Notes under the pieces: model-generated
The model's input: the letters and a program-made list of their open reading frames with translations, nothing else
What the model was told of the DNA's origin: nothing
Database searches by the model: none
Program-made: the position numbers and the translations under genes
Assembly: GCF_020873915.1 (NCBI RefSeq)
Contig: NZ_JAHWGP010000006.1
Location: forward strand, 62,001 to 126,000
Reading direction: 5' to 3'
Length of the DNA: 64,000 nucleotides
DNA from: Streptomyces sp. DH5
Lineage (GTDB): Bacteria; Actinomycetota; Actinomycetes; Streptomycetales; Streptomycetaceae
Part shown: piece after piece, positions 43,638 through 52,668 of the stretch
How the letters are laid out: each line of letters begins with the position of its first letter
Position numbering within the stretch: the first letter of the stretch is position 1

Positions 43638-44264
43638 GTGAACAAGGCGCAGCTCGTAGAAGCGATTGCCGACAAGGTGGGCGGCCGCCAGCAGGCCGCC
43701 GACGCCGTCGACCACGTACTGGACGCCATCGTCCGCGCGGTCGTCGCGGGGGAGCGGGTGTCGGTCACCGGCTTCGGTTCGTTCGAGAAGGTCGACCGCC
43801 CGGCCCGCTACGCCCGTAACCCCCAGACGGGCGAGCGGGTTCGTGTCAAGAAGACCTCCGTCCCGCGCTTCCGCGCGGGTCAGGGCTTCAAGGACCTGGT
43901 GAGCGGTTCGAAGAAGCTGCCGCGCGGCGGCGAGGTCTCGGTCAAGAAGGCGCCCAAGGGCAGCCTGACCGGCGGAGCTTCGGCGACCGTGAAGAAGGCC
44001 GCGGCGAAGAAGGCCACCGCCAAGAAGGCCGCCGGAGCGAAGAAGACGGCCGCCAAGAAGACCACCACGGCGAAGAAGGCCCCCGCCAAGACCACGGCGA
44101 AGAAGGCGCCCGCCAAGACGGCGGCGACCGCGACGACGGCCGCCGCGAAGAAGACGGCCGCCAAGAAGGCCCCCGCGAAGAAGGCGACGGCCACCAAGGC
44201 CCCCGCCAAGAAGTCGACCGCGCGCAAGACCACGGCCAAGAAGACCACCGCACGCAAGAAGTAG
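43638..44264 (+). CDS. hupS: HU-type nucleoid protein with lysine-rich H1-like tail
   Basis: 208 aa from GTG 43638 (GAAGGGGAAG upstream); the ATG 43593 lies at the predicted transcription start and is rejected. Residues 1-92 form a canonical HU domain (NKAQLVEAIADKVGG, RVSVTGFGSFEKVDRPARYA, NPQTGERV). The rest is about 115 residues of AKKA/PAKK/TAKK repeats like histone H1, which compact DNA. HupS is the sporulation-associated HU of Streptomyces, important for spore nucleoid condensation. The repeated tail is prone to length variation. Confidence 0.95.
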   Translation: MNKAQLVEAIADKVGGRQQAADAVDHVLDAIVRAVVAGERVSVTGFGSFEKVDRPARYARNPQTGERVRVKKTSVPRFRAGQGFKDLVSGSKKLPRGGEVSVKKAPKGSLTGGASATVKKAAAKKATAKKAAGAKKTAAKKTTTAKKAPAKTTAKKAPAKTAATATTAAAKKTAAKKAPAKKATATKAPAKKSTARKTTAKKTTARKK

Positions 44265-44314
44265 CGGTCTCTCCCGCCCCTTCGGACACGTCGGGCGAGC
44301 GGCTCCCACGCGCC

Positions 44315-44343
44315 GGGCCGGACTCCTTCAGGGAGTCCGGCCC
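44315..44343 (+). terminator. Terminator after hupS
   Basis: A perfect 12-bp stem (44315-44326 with 44332-44343) with a 5-base loop. It lies between convergent genes and may serve both strands. Confidence 0.85.
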
Positions 44344-44374
44344 GCGGTGTGTCCGGGACCGGCCGCGGCCTGCG

Positions 44375-44578
44375 TCAGAACGTCTGGAGCGTCACCAGCG
44401 TGATCCGCCGGGCCTCGCCCTCACCCTCGGTCTCGACGCGCACCCGCTGACCGGGACGCAGCAGCCGCAGACCTCCCGCGTCGAACGCCGGGGCGTCGAA
44501 GGGAACCGGGGTGCCGTCGTCCAGGAGCACCTGACCGCTGCGGCTGTCGGGGTCGTAGGTGTACGCGGTGGCCTGCAT
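44375..44578 (-). CDS. Small cold-shock-like (OB-fold) protein of unknown function
   Basis: 67 aa. Segments YDPDSRSGQVLLDDGTPVPF and LRPGQRVRVETEGEGEARRI have the strand pattern of a cold-shock/OB-fold domain, but the aromatic RNP motifs are not preserved. It lies 9 bases after cofC on the same strand, probably in one operon. Confidence 0.75.
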   Translation of the reverse strand: MQATAYTYDPDSRSGQVLLDDGTPVPFDAPAFDAGGLRLLRPGQRVRVETEGEGEARRITLVTLQTF

Positions 44579-44587
44579 GGCGGCAGC

Positions 44588-45226
44588 CTACTGCTCGGTG
44601 GTCAACAGGCGCGCGGCGACCGCGGCCGTGCGGGGGCCCACGCCCAGCGCGAGCGCCGCCCGCAGATCGTCCCCGGTGTCCACGTCCTGCCGTACGGAAT
44701 CCACCGGGCCGGGGGAGAGTTCCACCGCTCCGGACGCCCGGTGCCGGGCCCGGGAGGCGGGGCCGAAGAGCGGGCGCAGTTCCCGGCCCCGGCCCGCGGC
44801 CAGCAACGTCGTGCCGAGCGCGGCCGCATCGGCGAGAAAAGCGCGCGGGAATTCGGCCGCCGCGTCCAGGACGCGGGCCAGTTCCGGCGGACGGAGAGCC
44901 GGCAGATCGGCGTTGAGGGCCGCGACGCGGGCCTCGCGCCGGGCGGAGACGACCACCGCCGCGGCGTGCGCCAGCGCCGCGTTCAGGCCGTCGCGCGGCT
45001 CGTCGGGAACGATCCCGGCCCCCAGCGCCGCCAGCTCGCGGGAGGCCAGCGCGTCGTCCGTGACGACCACCACGTCCCGCACCGCCGGACAGTCCAGCGC
45101 CGCCGCCACCGTGTCCTGGGCGAAGGCGAGCGCGAGCCCGGGGCGCAGGCCGTCGTCCGCGGTGTCCGAGAGCCTGCTCTTGGCCCGCTCCAGCGGCTTC
45201 AGGGGTACCACCAAGGTCCACTGCAC
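44588..45226 (-). CDS. cofC: 2-phospho-L-lactate / phosphoenolpyruvate guanylyltransferase (F420 synthesis)
   Basis: 212 aa from GTG 45226. It activates 2-phospholactate (or phosphoenolpyruvate, as in mycobacterial FbiD) with GTP for coupling to Fo in coenzyme F420 biosynthesis. Nucleotidyltransferase features: LVVPLKPLERAKSRL near the start, VVVVTDDALAS and the metal-binding AALNADLPALRPPEL. Divergent from plsC. fbiA/fbiB are not in this window. The name fbiD is equally valid. Confidence 0.88.
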   Translation of the reverse strand: MQWTLVVPLKPLERAKSRLSDTADDGLRPGLALAFAQDTVAAALDCPAVRDVVVVTDDALASRELAALGAGIVPDEPRDGLNAALAHAAAVVVSARREARVAALNADLPALRPPELARVLDAAAEFPRAFLADAAALGTTLLAAGRGRELRPLFGPASRARHRASGAVELSPGPVDSVRQDVDTGDDLRAALALGVGPRTAAVAARLLTTEQ

Positions 45227-45398
45227 GAGTGTTACGTCCCTCTCTTGTCGCCGTCATTCTCACCCGGCACCCCGGGAGGTAAGAGGGCCGGGGCGTACGG
45301 TGTTCTCGACAGACCGGCGGGCCGGGGCGACACTTGTGCGGCCCGCCTGGCCTCCGGACCGGTCCTGGGCCTGTCATTCGGAAGAGGAAGGTGTACTT

Positions 45399-46196
45399 GT
45401 GCCGCGCCGCAGAATCGGCTTCTGGTACCGCTTCGCCGCGGTTCTCTGCAAACCGCCGCTGGTGGTTCTGCTCAAGCGGGACTGGCGCGGAATGGAGAAC
45501 ATTCCGGCCGAGGGTGGATTTATCACCGCGGTGAACCACAATTCACACATCGACCCCTTCGCCTACGCGCACTTTCAGTACAACACCGGACGTGTTCCGC
45601 GATTCCTGGCGAAGAGCGGCCTTTTCAACAAGGGATTCATCGGCGCCGCGATGCGCGGCACCGGTCAGATCCCCGTCTACCGCGAGAGCTCGGACGCGCT
45701 CAGCGCCTTCCGCGCCGCGATCGACGCCGTGGAACGAGGCGAATGCGTCGCCTTCTACCCCGAGGGCACCCTCACCCGCGACCCTGACGGCTGGCCCATG
45801 ACGGGCAAGACCGGTGCCGCGCGTGTCGCGCTGCAGACCAAGTGCCCCGTGATCCCGGTCGCCCAGTGGGGCGCCAACGAACTGCTGCCGCCGTACGCCA
45901 GGAAGCCCAGTCTGCTGCCGCGCAAGACCAGCAGGGTGCTGGCCGGGCCGCCGGTGGACCTCGACCGCTTCTACGACCGGGAGATGACCCCGGAGCTGCT
46001 CAAGGAGGCGACCGAGGTCATCATGGCGGCGGTCACCGCCCAGCTCGAGCGGATCCGCGGCGAGAAGGCACCCGGGACGCCTTACGACCCGCGCAGCGAG
46101 CGGGTCGAACAGCGCCGCAGGACACACAGGCAGACGCGGCAGGAGCGGACGCGCGGAGGCAGGGCCCCCGTGCGGGAGGAAGGGCTGGGTACGTGA
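45399..46196 (+). CDS. plsC: 1-acyl-sn-glycerol-3-phosphate acyltransferase
   Basis: 265 aa from GTG 45399 (GAAGAGGAAGG upstream). It acylates lysophosphatidic acid (or a related lysophospholipid) at the membrane. Acyltransferase motifs: NHNSHIDPFA (NHx4D), GQIPVYRES, FPEGTLTRD and VIPVAQWG. The C-terminal 35 residues are very basic (EQRRRTHRQTRQERTRGG). The stop overlaps the gpsA start (GTGA), so glycerol-3-phosphate formation and acylation are co-expressed. Confidence 0.9.
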   Translation: MPRRRIGFWYRFAAVLCKPPLVVLLKRDWRGMENIPAEGGFITAVNHNSHIDPFAYAHFQYNTGRVPRFLAKSGLFNKGFIGAAMRGTGQIPVYRESSDALSAFRAAIDAVERGECVAFYPEGTLTRDPDGWPMTGKTGAARVALQTKCPVIPVAQWGANELLPPYARKPSLLPRKTSRVLAGPPVDLDRFYDREMTPELLKEATEVIMAAVTAQLERIRGEKAPGTPYDPRSERVEQRRRTHRQTRQERTRGGRAPVREEGLGT

Positions 46197-47203
46197 GCAA
46201 GCCGGTCAAGGCGGCCGTCTTCGGCACCGGATCATGGGGGACGGCCTTCGGCATGGTCCTCGCCGACGCGGGATGCGACGTCGTGCTGTGGGGGCGGCGC
46301 CCCGAACTCGCCGAAGCGGTCAACTCCACCCGCACCAACCCCGACTACCTGCCGGGCGTCGAACTCCCGGAGAACCTGCGGGCCACCGCGGACGCCGCCG
46401 AGGCGGCGCGCGGCGCCGACTTCACCGTCCTCGCGATCCCCTCGCAGACGCTGCGCGGCAACCTCGCCGAGTGGGCCGGGCTGCTCGCGCCCCGCACGGT
46501 CCTGGTGTCCCTGATGAAGGGCATCGAACTCGGCTCCGCGATGCGGATGAGCGAGGTGATCGACGACGTCGCCAAGGTCGGCCGCGAGCGCATCGCCGTG
46601 GTCACCGGACCCAACCTGGCCCGCGAGATCGCCGCCCGCATGCCGGCCGCCTCCGTGGTCGCCTGCACCGACGGGGACGTCGCCCGGCGGCTCCAGACCG
46701 CCTGCCACACCCCGTACTTCCGGCCGTACACCAACACCGACGTCATCGGCTGCGAGCTGGGCGGCGCGGTGAAGAACGTGATCGGGCTGGCCGTCGGCAT
46801 CGCGGACGGCATGGGACTCGGCGACAACACCAAGGGATCGCTGATCACGCGCGGGCTCGCCGAGACCACCCGGCTCGGTGTCGCCCTCGGCGCCGACCCG
46901 CTGACGTTCTCGGGACTCGCGGGCCTGGGCGATCTGGTCGCCACCTGCTCCTCACCCTTGTCCCGCAACCACACCTTCGGCACCAACCTCGGCAAGGGGC
47001 TCACGCTGCAGGAGACCATCGCGGTCACCAAGCAGACCGCCGAGGGTGTCAAGTCCTGTGAGTCGGTGCTGGATCTGGCCCGTCGGCACGGCGTCGACAT
47101 GCCGCTCACCGAGACGGTCGTCTCCATCGTGCACGAGGGCAAGCCCCCGGTGGTCGCCCTCAAGGAGCTCATGTCGCGCAGCGCGAAGCCCGAACGACGC
47201 TGA
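46193..47203 (+). CDS. gpsA: Glycerol-3-phosphate dehydrogenase [NAD(P)+]
   Basis: 336 aa from GTG 46193 with GGAGGAAGGG upstream. It reduces dihydroxyacetone phosphate to glycerol-3-phosphate for phospholipids. Rossmann motif AVFGTGSWGTAFGMVLAD, catalytic Lys region GCELGGAVKNVIGLAVGIADG and NTKGSLITRGLAET. The middle gene of plsC-gpsA-ddl. Confidence 0.95.
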   Translation: MSKPVKAAVFGTGSWGTAFGMVLADAGCDVVLWGRRPELAEAVNSTRTNPDYLPGVELPENLRATADAAEAARGADFTVLAIPSQTLRGNLAEWAGLLAPRTVLVSLMKGIELGSAMRMSEVIDDVAKVGRERIAVVTGPNLAREIAARMPAASVVACTDGDVARRLQTACHTPYFRPYTNTDVIGCELGGAVKNVIGLAVGIADGMGLGDNTKGSLITRGLAETTRLGVALGADPLTFSGLAGLGDLVATCSSPLSRNHTFGTNLGKGLTLQETIAVTKQTAEGVKSCESVLDLARRHGVDMPLTETVVSIVHEGKPPVVALKELMSRSAKPERR

Positions 47204-47285
47204 GCGACAGCCCCCGCCGTTCGGCCCACGCGCGGCGTTGCGGGCGCTGACTCCCGGCTCCGCCAGCGGGTACTCTCGACGCGAT

Positions 47286-48446
47286 ATGAGCACCGAGAAC
47301 CTCCCCCAGAGCCCCGAGCCGCAGCCGTCCCGCAAGCCGCGTGTGGCCGTCGTGTTCGGCGGGCGCAGCTCCGAACACGGGATCTCCGTGGTCACCGCCG
47401 GCGCCGTCCTCAAGGCCATCGACCGGACCAGGTACGACGTCCTGCCGATCGGCATCACCCAGGACGGCCGCTGGGCGCTCACCGCGGACGAGCCGGAACG
47501 CATGGCGATCACCGACCGCCGTACGCCCAGCGTGGACCAGCTCGCCGACTCGACGGACGGCGCCGTGGTGCTCCCCGTCGACCCCGCCGACCGCGAGGTC
47601 GTCTACAGCGAGCCGGGCTCGGTGCCCAAGGCCCTCGGCCAGGTCGACGTGGTCTTCCCCGTGCTGCACGGCCCCTACGGTGAGGACGGCACCCTGCAGG
47701 GTCTCCTGGAGCTCTCCGGCGTCCCCTACGTCGGCTCGGGCGTGCTCGCCTCGGCCGTCGGCCAGGACAAGGAGTACATGAAGCGGGTGTTCACCTCCTT
47801 CGGGCTCAAGGTCGGCCCGTACCTGGTGATCCGGCCGCGGGAGTGGGAGCAGGACGAGTCCGCCGCCCGCAAGGAGATCGTCGGCTTCGCCGGGGAGCAC
47901 GGCTGGCCGCTGTTCGTGAAGCCCGCGCGCGCGGGTTCGTCCATCGGCATCACCAAGGTCGACGACCTCTCCGGCCTGGACGAGGCGATCGCCGAGGCCC
48001 AGCGCCACGACCCGAAGATCCTGGTGGAGGCGGCGCTGCGCGGCCGCGAGATCGAGTGCGGGGTGCTGGAGTTCGAGGACGGTCCGCGCGCCTCGGTGCC
48101 CGCCGAGATCCCGCCGCCCGACGCGCACGCGTACTACGACTTCGAGGCCAAGTACATCGACTCCACGCCGGGCATCGTGCCCGCGCCGCTCACCGAGGAG
48201 GAGACGGCAGAGGTGCGCCGGCTCGCCGTCGAGGCGTTCGACGCGGCCTCCTGCGAAGGGCTGGTCCGCGCGGACTTCTTCCTCACCGAGGACGGTGAGT
48301 TCGTGATCAACGAGATCAACACCATGCCCGGTTTCACCCCGATCTCGATGTACCCGCAGATGTGGCAGGCCACCGGCGTGAGTTACCCCGAACTGGTGGA
48401 CCGGCTGGTGCAGGCGGCACTGCGCCGGTCGACCGGGCTGCGCTGA
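47286..48446 (+). CDS. ddl: D-alanine--D-alanine ligase
   Basis: 386 aa. It joins two D-Ala for peptidoglycan. ATG 47286 has no ribosome binding site, but TACTCT at 47271-47276 lies just upstream, so a leaderless transcript separate from gpsA is likely. ATP-grasp motifs: VVFGGRSSEHGISVVTAG, HGPYGEDGTLQGLLEL, FVKPARAGSSIGITKV and FVINEINTMPGFTPISMYPQ. Tyr/Phe specificity residues cannot be judged with certainty, but nothing suggests a D-Ala-D-Lac ligase. Confidence 0.95.
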   Translation: MSTENLPQSPEPQPSRKPRVAVVFGGRSSEHGISVVTAGAVLKAIDRTRYDVLPIGITQDGRWALTADEPERMAITDRRTPSVDQLADSTDGAVVLPVDPADREVVYSEPGSVPKALGQVDVVFPVLHGPYGEDGTLQGLLELSGVPYVGSGVLASAVGQDKEYMKRVFTSFGLKVGPYLVIRPREWEQDESAARKEIVGFAGEHGWPLFVKPARAGSSIGITKVDDLSGLDEAIAEAQRHDPKILVEAALRGREIECGVLEFEDGPRASVPAEIPPPDAHAYYDFEAKYIDSTPGIVPAPLTEEETAEVRRLAVEAFDAASCEGLVRADFFLTEDGEFVINEINTMPGFTPISMYPQMWQATGVSYPELVDRLVQAALRRSTGLR

Positions 48447-48478
48447 GCGGATCCGCGTCACCGGGCTGCGCTGAGCGG
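48432..48478. repeat. 19-bp direct repeat spanning the ddl stop codon
   Basis: Identical 19-mers at 48432-48450 and 48460-48478, each containing the ddl stop region (CTGCGCTGA). A local duplication of the last codons. Confidence 0.7.
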
Positions 48479-48491
48479 CCCCCGGCACGCC

Positions 48492-49001
48492 TCAGGAGGC
48501 GATCCCCTCGGGGATCGCCTCCTTGACGCTCGGGGCGAGGTCGATCAGCACGCCCGTGCTGTCCCGTCCGTCGGTCACCCGGACCTCGACGTACGCCTCG
48601 CGGTTGGCGGTGGTGAAGCGGTACGCGCCGTCGTCCCGCTTCTCCATGAGCCAGTCCACGCCGTCGACCCCGCCCGGCACCGCGTCGGCGTCGCTGCCGT
48701 TGGCCACCCCGGGGTCGGTCATCTTCGGGGGCCGTTCCACCCCGCACCGCAGTATGATCGCCACGCCGCCCCAACCCGCGGTCAGTTCGGACGCGGGTTC
48801 GGGATCGTCGCGACTCTCACCGTCCACCTTCGCCGGCAGGACCTCGTCCAGGTTCTGACACAGCTCGGTGACCTTCGCGTCCGGGCTGGGAACCGCCGCG
48901 GACGCGCCGTCGTCTGCTGAGGAGCAGCCCACGGCGGTGATCAGCACCACGAGCGCGGACAGGGCGGACAGTACGGTGCGCCGGTGACGGAAGGAGTTCA
49001 C
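48492..49001 (-). CDS. DUF3515 lipoprotein
   Basis: 169 aa. Lipobox signal (VLITAVGCSS, Cys near 26), so anchored outside the membrane. The domain has TELCQNLDEVLPAKVDG and WGGVAIILRCGVERPP, with two Cys that may form a disulfide, matching actinobacterial DUF3515. In many actinobacteria it sits next to ddl and thiL as here. Function unknown; the neighbour ddl hints at the cell envelope. A perfect palindrome at 48494-48523 overlaps its last codons. Confidence 0.85.
   Translation of the reverse strand: MNSFRHRRTVLSALSALVVLITAVGCSSADDGASAAVPSPDAKVTELCQNLDEVLPAKVDGESRDDPEPASELTAGWGGVAIILRCGVERPPKMTDPGVANGSDADAVPGGVDGVDWLMEKRDDGAYRFTTANREAYVEVRVTDGRDSTGVLIDLAPSVKEAIPEGIAS
48494..48523. terminator. 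Bidirectional terminator overlapping the end of the DUF3515 gene
   Basis: A perfect palindrome with 14-bp arms (48494-48507, 48510-48523) and a 2-base centre, between convergent genes. It encodes the last nine residues of the lipoprotein, so the coding sequence itself forms the terminator of both strands. Confidence 0.75.
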
Positions 49002-49021
49002 CGGCCCAGGGTAGACGGGGG

Positions 49022-49255
49022 CTACAGATGGACGACCGGGCAGGTCAGGGTGCGGGTGATGCCGTCCACTTGCTGGACCTTGGCAACCACCATGCGGCCC
49101 AGGTCGTCGACGGTGTCGGCCTGGGCGCGCACGATCACGTCGTACGGTCCGGTCACGTCCTCGGCCTGGATGACTCCAGGGATCTTGCCGATCAGATCGG
49201 CGACGGTCGACGCCTTGCCGACCTCGGTCTGGATCAGGATGTACGCCTGTACCAC
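49022..49255 (-). CDS. AsnC/Lrp ligand-binding (RAM) domain protein without DNA-binding domain
   Basis: 77 aa from GTG 49255 with GGAGG four bases upstream. The sequence (VQAYILIQTEVGKASTVADL, GPYDVIVRAQADTVDDLGRM) is the effector domain of Lrp/AsnC regulators, alone. Such stand-alone RAM proteins bind amino acids and may modulate full-length Lrp partners. It lies beside the DUF3515 gene on the same strand, 20 bases upstream of it. Confidence 0.9.
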   Translation of the reverse strand: MVQAYILIQTEVGKASTVADLIGKIPGVIQAEDVTGPYDVIVRAQADTVDDLGRMVVAKVQQVDGITRTLTCPVVHL

Positions 49256-49461
49256 GGAACCTCCAGGGCGGCCACGAGGATCATGTGGGGAAAAGGAACG
49301 CCACGGTATCGCGTCGCCGCTCGCCGCGGGGAGACCTGCGGCAACCGGGCTTTGCGCGCCGGGGTGCAGGCACGACAGAAGTTGACGGCCACACCGACCG
49401 TAGCGAGGTCCCCGAGGACTCGCGACCGGGCACGCACAGGGACAGAAGGGGCGCAAGGGTA

Positions 49462-50423
49462 ATGAAGGGCACTGTTGGTGAGCTCGGCGAGTTCGGGCTC
49501 ATCAGGGAGCTCACCTCCCGTCTCACCACCACCCCGGCGGTCCGGGTCGGACCCGGCGACGACGCCGCGGTGGTCTCCGCACCCGACCGCAGGGTCGTCG
49601 CCAGCACCGACATCCTGCTGGAGGGGCGGCACTTCCGGCGCGACTGGTCCACGGCCTACGACGTCGGCCGCAAGGCCGCCGCGCAGAACCTGGCCGACAT
49701 CGCAGCCATGGGCGCCGTGCCGACCGCGCTGCTGCTCGGCCTCGTCGTCCCCGCGGAACTGCCGGTCACCTGGCCCAGCGAGCTGATGGACGGCCTGCGC
49801 GACGAGTGCCAGGTGGCCGGAGCCGCGGTCGTCGGCGGCGACGTCGTACGCGGGGACACGATCATGGTGTCGATCACCGCGCTCGGCGACCTGCGCAACC
49901 AGGAGCCCGTCACCCGGGGCGGAGCGCAGCCCGGCGACCTCGTCGCGGTGACCGGCTGGCTGGGCTGGTCCGCGGCCGGGCACGCGGTGCTCTCGCGCGG
50001 TTTCCGCTCGCCGCGCGCCTTCGTCGAGGCCCACCGGCGCCCCGAGCCGCCCTACCACGCGGGACCGGCCGCCGCCGGGCTCGGCGCCACCGCCATGTGC
50101 GACGTGAGCGACGGGCTGATCGCCGACCTCGGGCACATCGCCGAGGCCAGCAAGGTGCGTATCGACATCCGCTCCGGAGCCGTCGACATCCCCTCGCAGA
50201 TGAACGACATCGGCCAGGCCGTCGGCGTCGACCCGATGCAGTGGGTGCTGACCGGGGGAGAGGACCACGCGATCGTGGCGACCTTCCCGCCGGACGTGAA
50301 ACTGCCCGCCCGCTGGAAGGTCATCGGCGAGGTGCTCCACCCCTCGGCGCTGCCCCAGGTGACGGTCGACGGGGCGCCCTGGACCAGCCAGGGCGGCTGG
50401 GACCACTTCGGGGACATCGAGTC

Positions 50424-50427
<4 letters not shown>
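49462..50427 (+). CDS. thiL: Thiamine-monophosphate kinase
   Basis: 321 aa from ATG 49462. It phosphorylates thiamine monophosphate to the active diphosphate. Motifs: [63 protein letters not shown] and [15 protein letters not shown], all typical of the PurM-like ThiL fold. The stop overlaps thiD (GTGA). No TPP riboswitch is seen upstream. Confidence 0.95.
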
Positions 50428-51239
<812 letters not shown>

Positions 51240-51299
51240 GGCGTCGCCGTCGCGGTCCGTGCCGTGCGCTCCGGCTGGTCCGGGCCCGGCGCGGCGCGG

Positions 51300-52031
51300 T
51301 CAGCCGTGCTCGGGCAACTGCCGGGCGAAGCGGCGGACGGCATCCGTGAAGGCGTCAGGGGCGTCGAAGTTCGCGAGGTGTCCCGCCCGCGGGATCAGTT
51401 CGACGCGGGCGTGCGGGTGTGCGCGGGCGAAGTCCCTCTCGCCGGACCGGAAGACGGCGTCCTTCTCGCCGTTCAGGAGAAGCACGGGGGCCGCCACGCG
51501 GCGCATCGCTCCCGCGTCGAAGCGGCCCAGCACCTCGCCCCACGCGGCCGGCAGGGTGTGGAAGGCGTAGCCGGCGCGGATGGTCGCCTCCACCACCTCG
51601 GGTGGATAGAGACGGCGCAGCAACCGGTCGTTCCACCGGGCCAGCCGGTCCGCGGGCAGGCGGGGGACGAGCCCGGCGACCCACCGGTACGGCGTGGCCC
51701 GCGGGCCGCGGGTCGAGGCACTGGCTCCCGCGAGGACCAGCCCTCGCAACCGCTCGGGGCGGCGCCGGGCGAACTCCAGCGAGGCGTACCCGCCGAGCGA
51801 GTGTCCGACGACCAGTGCGGGTCCGCACCGGAGCGAGTCCACCGCGGAAGCGATGACCTCCGTCGCGGCGGCCAGGCTCCAGGGCTCGGCGGAGCGGGCG
51901 CCGTGCCCCGGCAGGTCGACGGCGGCCACCGGGAACTCCTCGTGCAGTGCGGCGAGCTGAGGGCTCCACTGGCCCGCGCTGAACCGCGTCCCGTGTACGA
52001 AGACGATGGGTGGTGCGCCCGCTGCCGTCAT
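51300..52031 (-). CDS. Alpha/beta-fold hydrolase
   Basis: 243 aa. Catalytic triad: Ser in VVGHSLGGYASLEF (about residue 96), Asp in NGEKDAVF and His in AGHLANFDAPDAF; the oxyanion HG motif is FVHGTRFSAG. It is cytoplasmic, without signal peptide. The substrate is unknown (esterase, epoxide hydrolase-like without the second cap residue, or enol-lactonase-like). It converges with thiD. Confidence 0.9.
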   Translation of the reverse strand: MTAAGAPPIVFVHGTRFSAGQWSPQLAALHEEFPVAAVDLPGHGARSAEPWSLAAATEVIASAVDSLRCGPALVVGHSLGGYASLEFARRRPERLRGLVLAGASASTRGPRATPYRWVAGLVPRLPADRLARWNDRLLRRLYPPEVVEATIRAGYAFHTLPAAWGEVLGRFDAGAMRRVAAPVLLLNGEKDAVFRSGERDFARAHPHARVELIPRAGHLANFDAPDAFTDAVRRFARQLPEHG

Positions 52032-52146
52032 GATTCCCCCGGATCGGTTCGTCCCCCGGCCGACCTATATCGGCGGGCCGGCTCTGCCGATGGGAGACCC
52101 TACTGCCGGTCCGGTCCGGTCCGGCACGGGCACCGGTACAGCAAGA

Positions 52147-52174
52147 AGCCGGTCCACCCAGAGGTGGACCGGCT
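52147..52174 (-). terminator. Terminator after rpmB
   Basis: A perfect 12-bp stem (52147-52158 with 52163-52174), 43 bases beyond the rpmB stop on the minus strand, followed there by TCTTGCTG. Confidence 0.8.
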
Positions 52175-52216
52175 GTTGCGGCGAAACCGACTACGGCCGC
52201 GCGCTCAGCGAAAGCG

Positions 52217-52402
52217 TCAGCGCGAGACCTTGCCGGCCTTGATGCACGAGGTGCAAGCGTTCACGCGCTTCGGCGTCCCGCCGACCACGGTACGCACACG
52301 CTGGATGTTCGGGTTCCAGCGGCGGGACGTACGGCGGTGCGAGTGCGAGATGTTGTTGCCGAAGCCCGGCCCCTTGCCGCAGACGTCGCAGTTGGCAGCC
52401 AC
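52217..52402 (-). CDS. rpmB: 50S ribosomal protein L28 (zinc-binding form)
   Basis: 61 aa from GTG 52402 (GGAG upstream). CDVCG near the start and CTSC near the end make a four-Cys zinc site, with the family core [15 protein letters not shown] between. Streptomyces chromosomes carry zinc (C+) and zinc-free (C-) L28 forms; this is the C+ form, used when zinc is sufficient. It is divergent from the DAK-domain gene. Confidence 0.96.
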   Translation of the reverse strand: MAANCDVCGKGPGFGNNISHSHRRTSRRWNPNIQRVRTVVGGTPKRVNACTSCIKAGKVSR

Positions 52403-52668
52403 GGGTCACTCCAAAGACTTCAGATGCACTTACGGTTGATCCCGGCATGCCGGGATCAAGATCGAGGACTCCAGGAGCCCTGTGGATCTGAGTGGCGTTG
52501 CCAGGGGGAGAGGCCCGATCAGATCGGGCAACCGGAGCAGCATACAACGGCTGCACCCGTAGAACGAAACTACCACGGCAGCTCAGGGCCCCGCCCCGGC
52601 CCGCCTCCGGCCGGCGGGGCCCCACGGACTACGCTGCCTGCCACGGCCGGCAGCTCAGGGAGGCGCAG

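Noticed and set aside
49256-49461. Possible TPP riboswitch upstream of thiL
   Set aside because: I could not find the conserved thi-box core (CUGAGA and the downstream GACCUG-type segment) in this 206-bp region.
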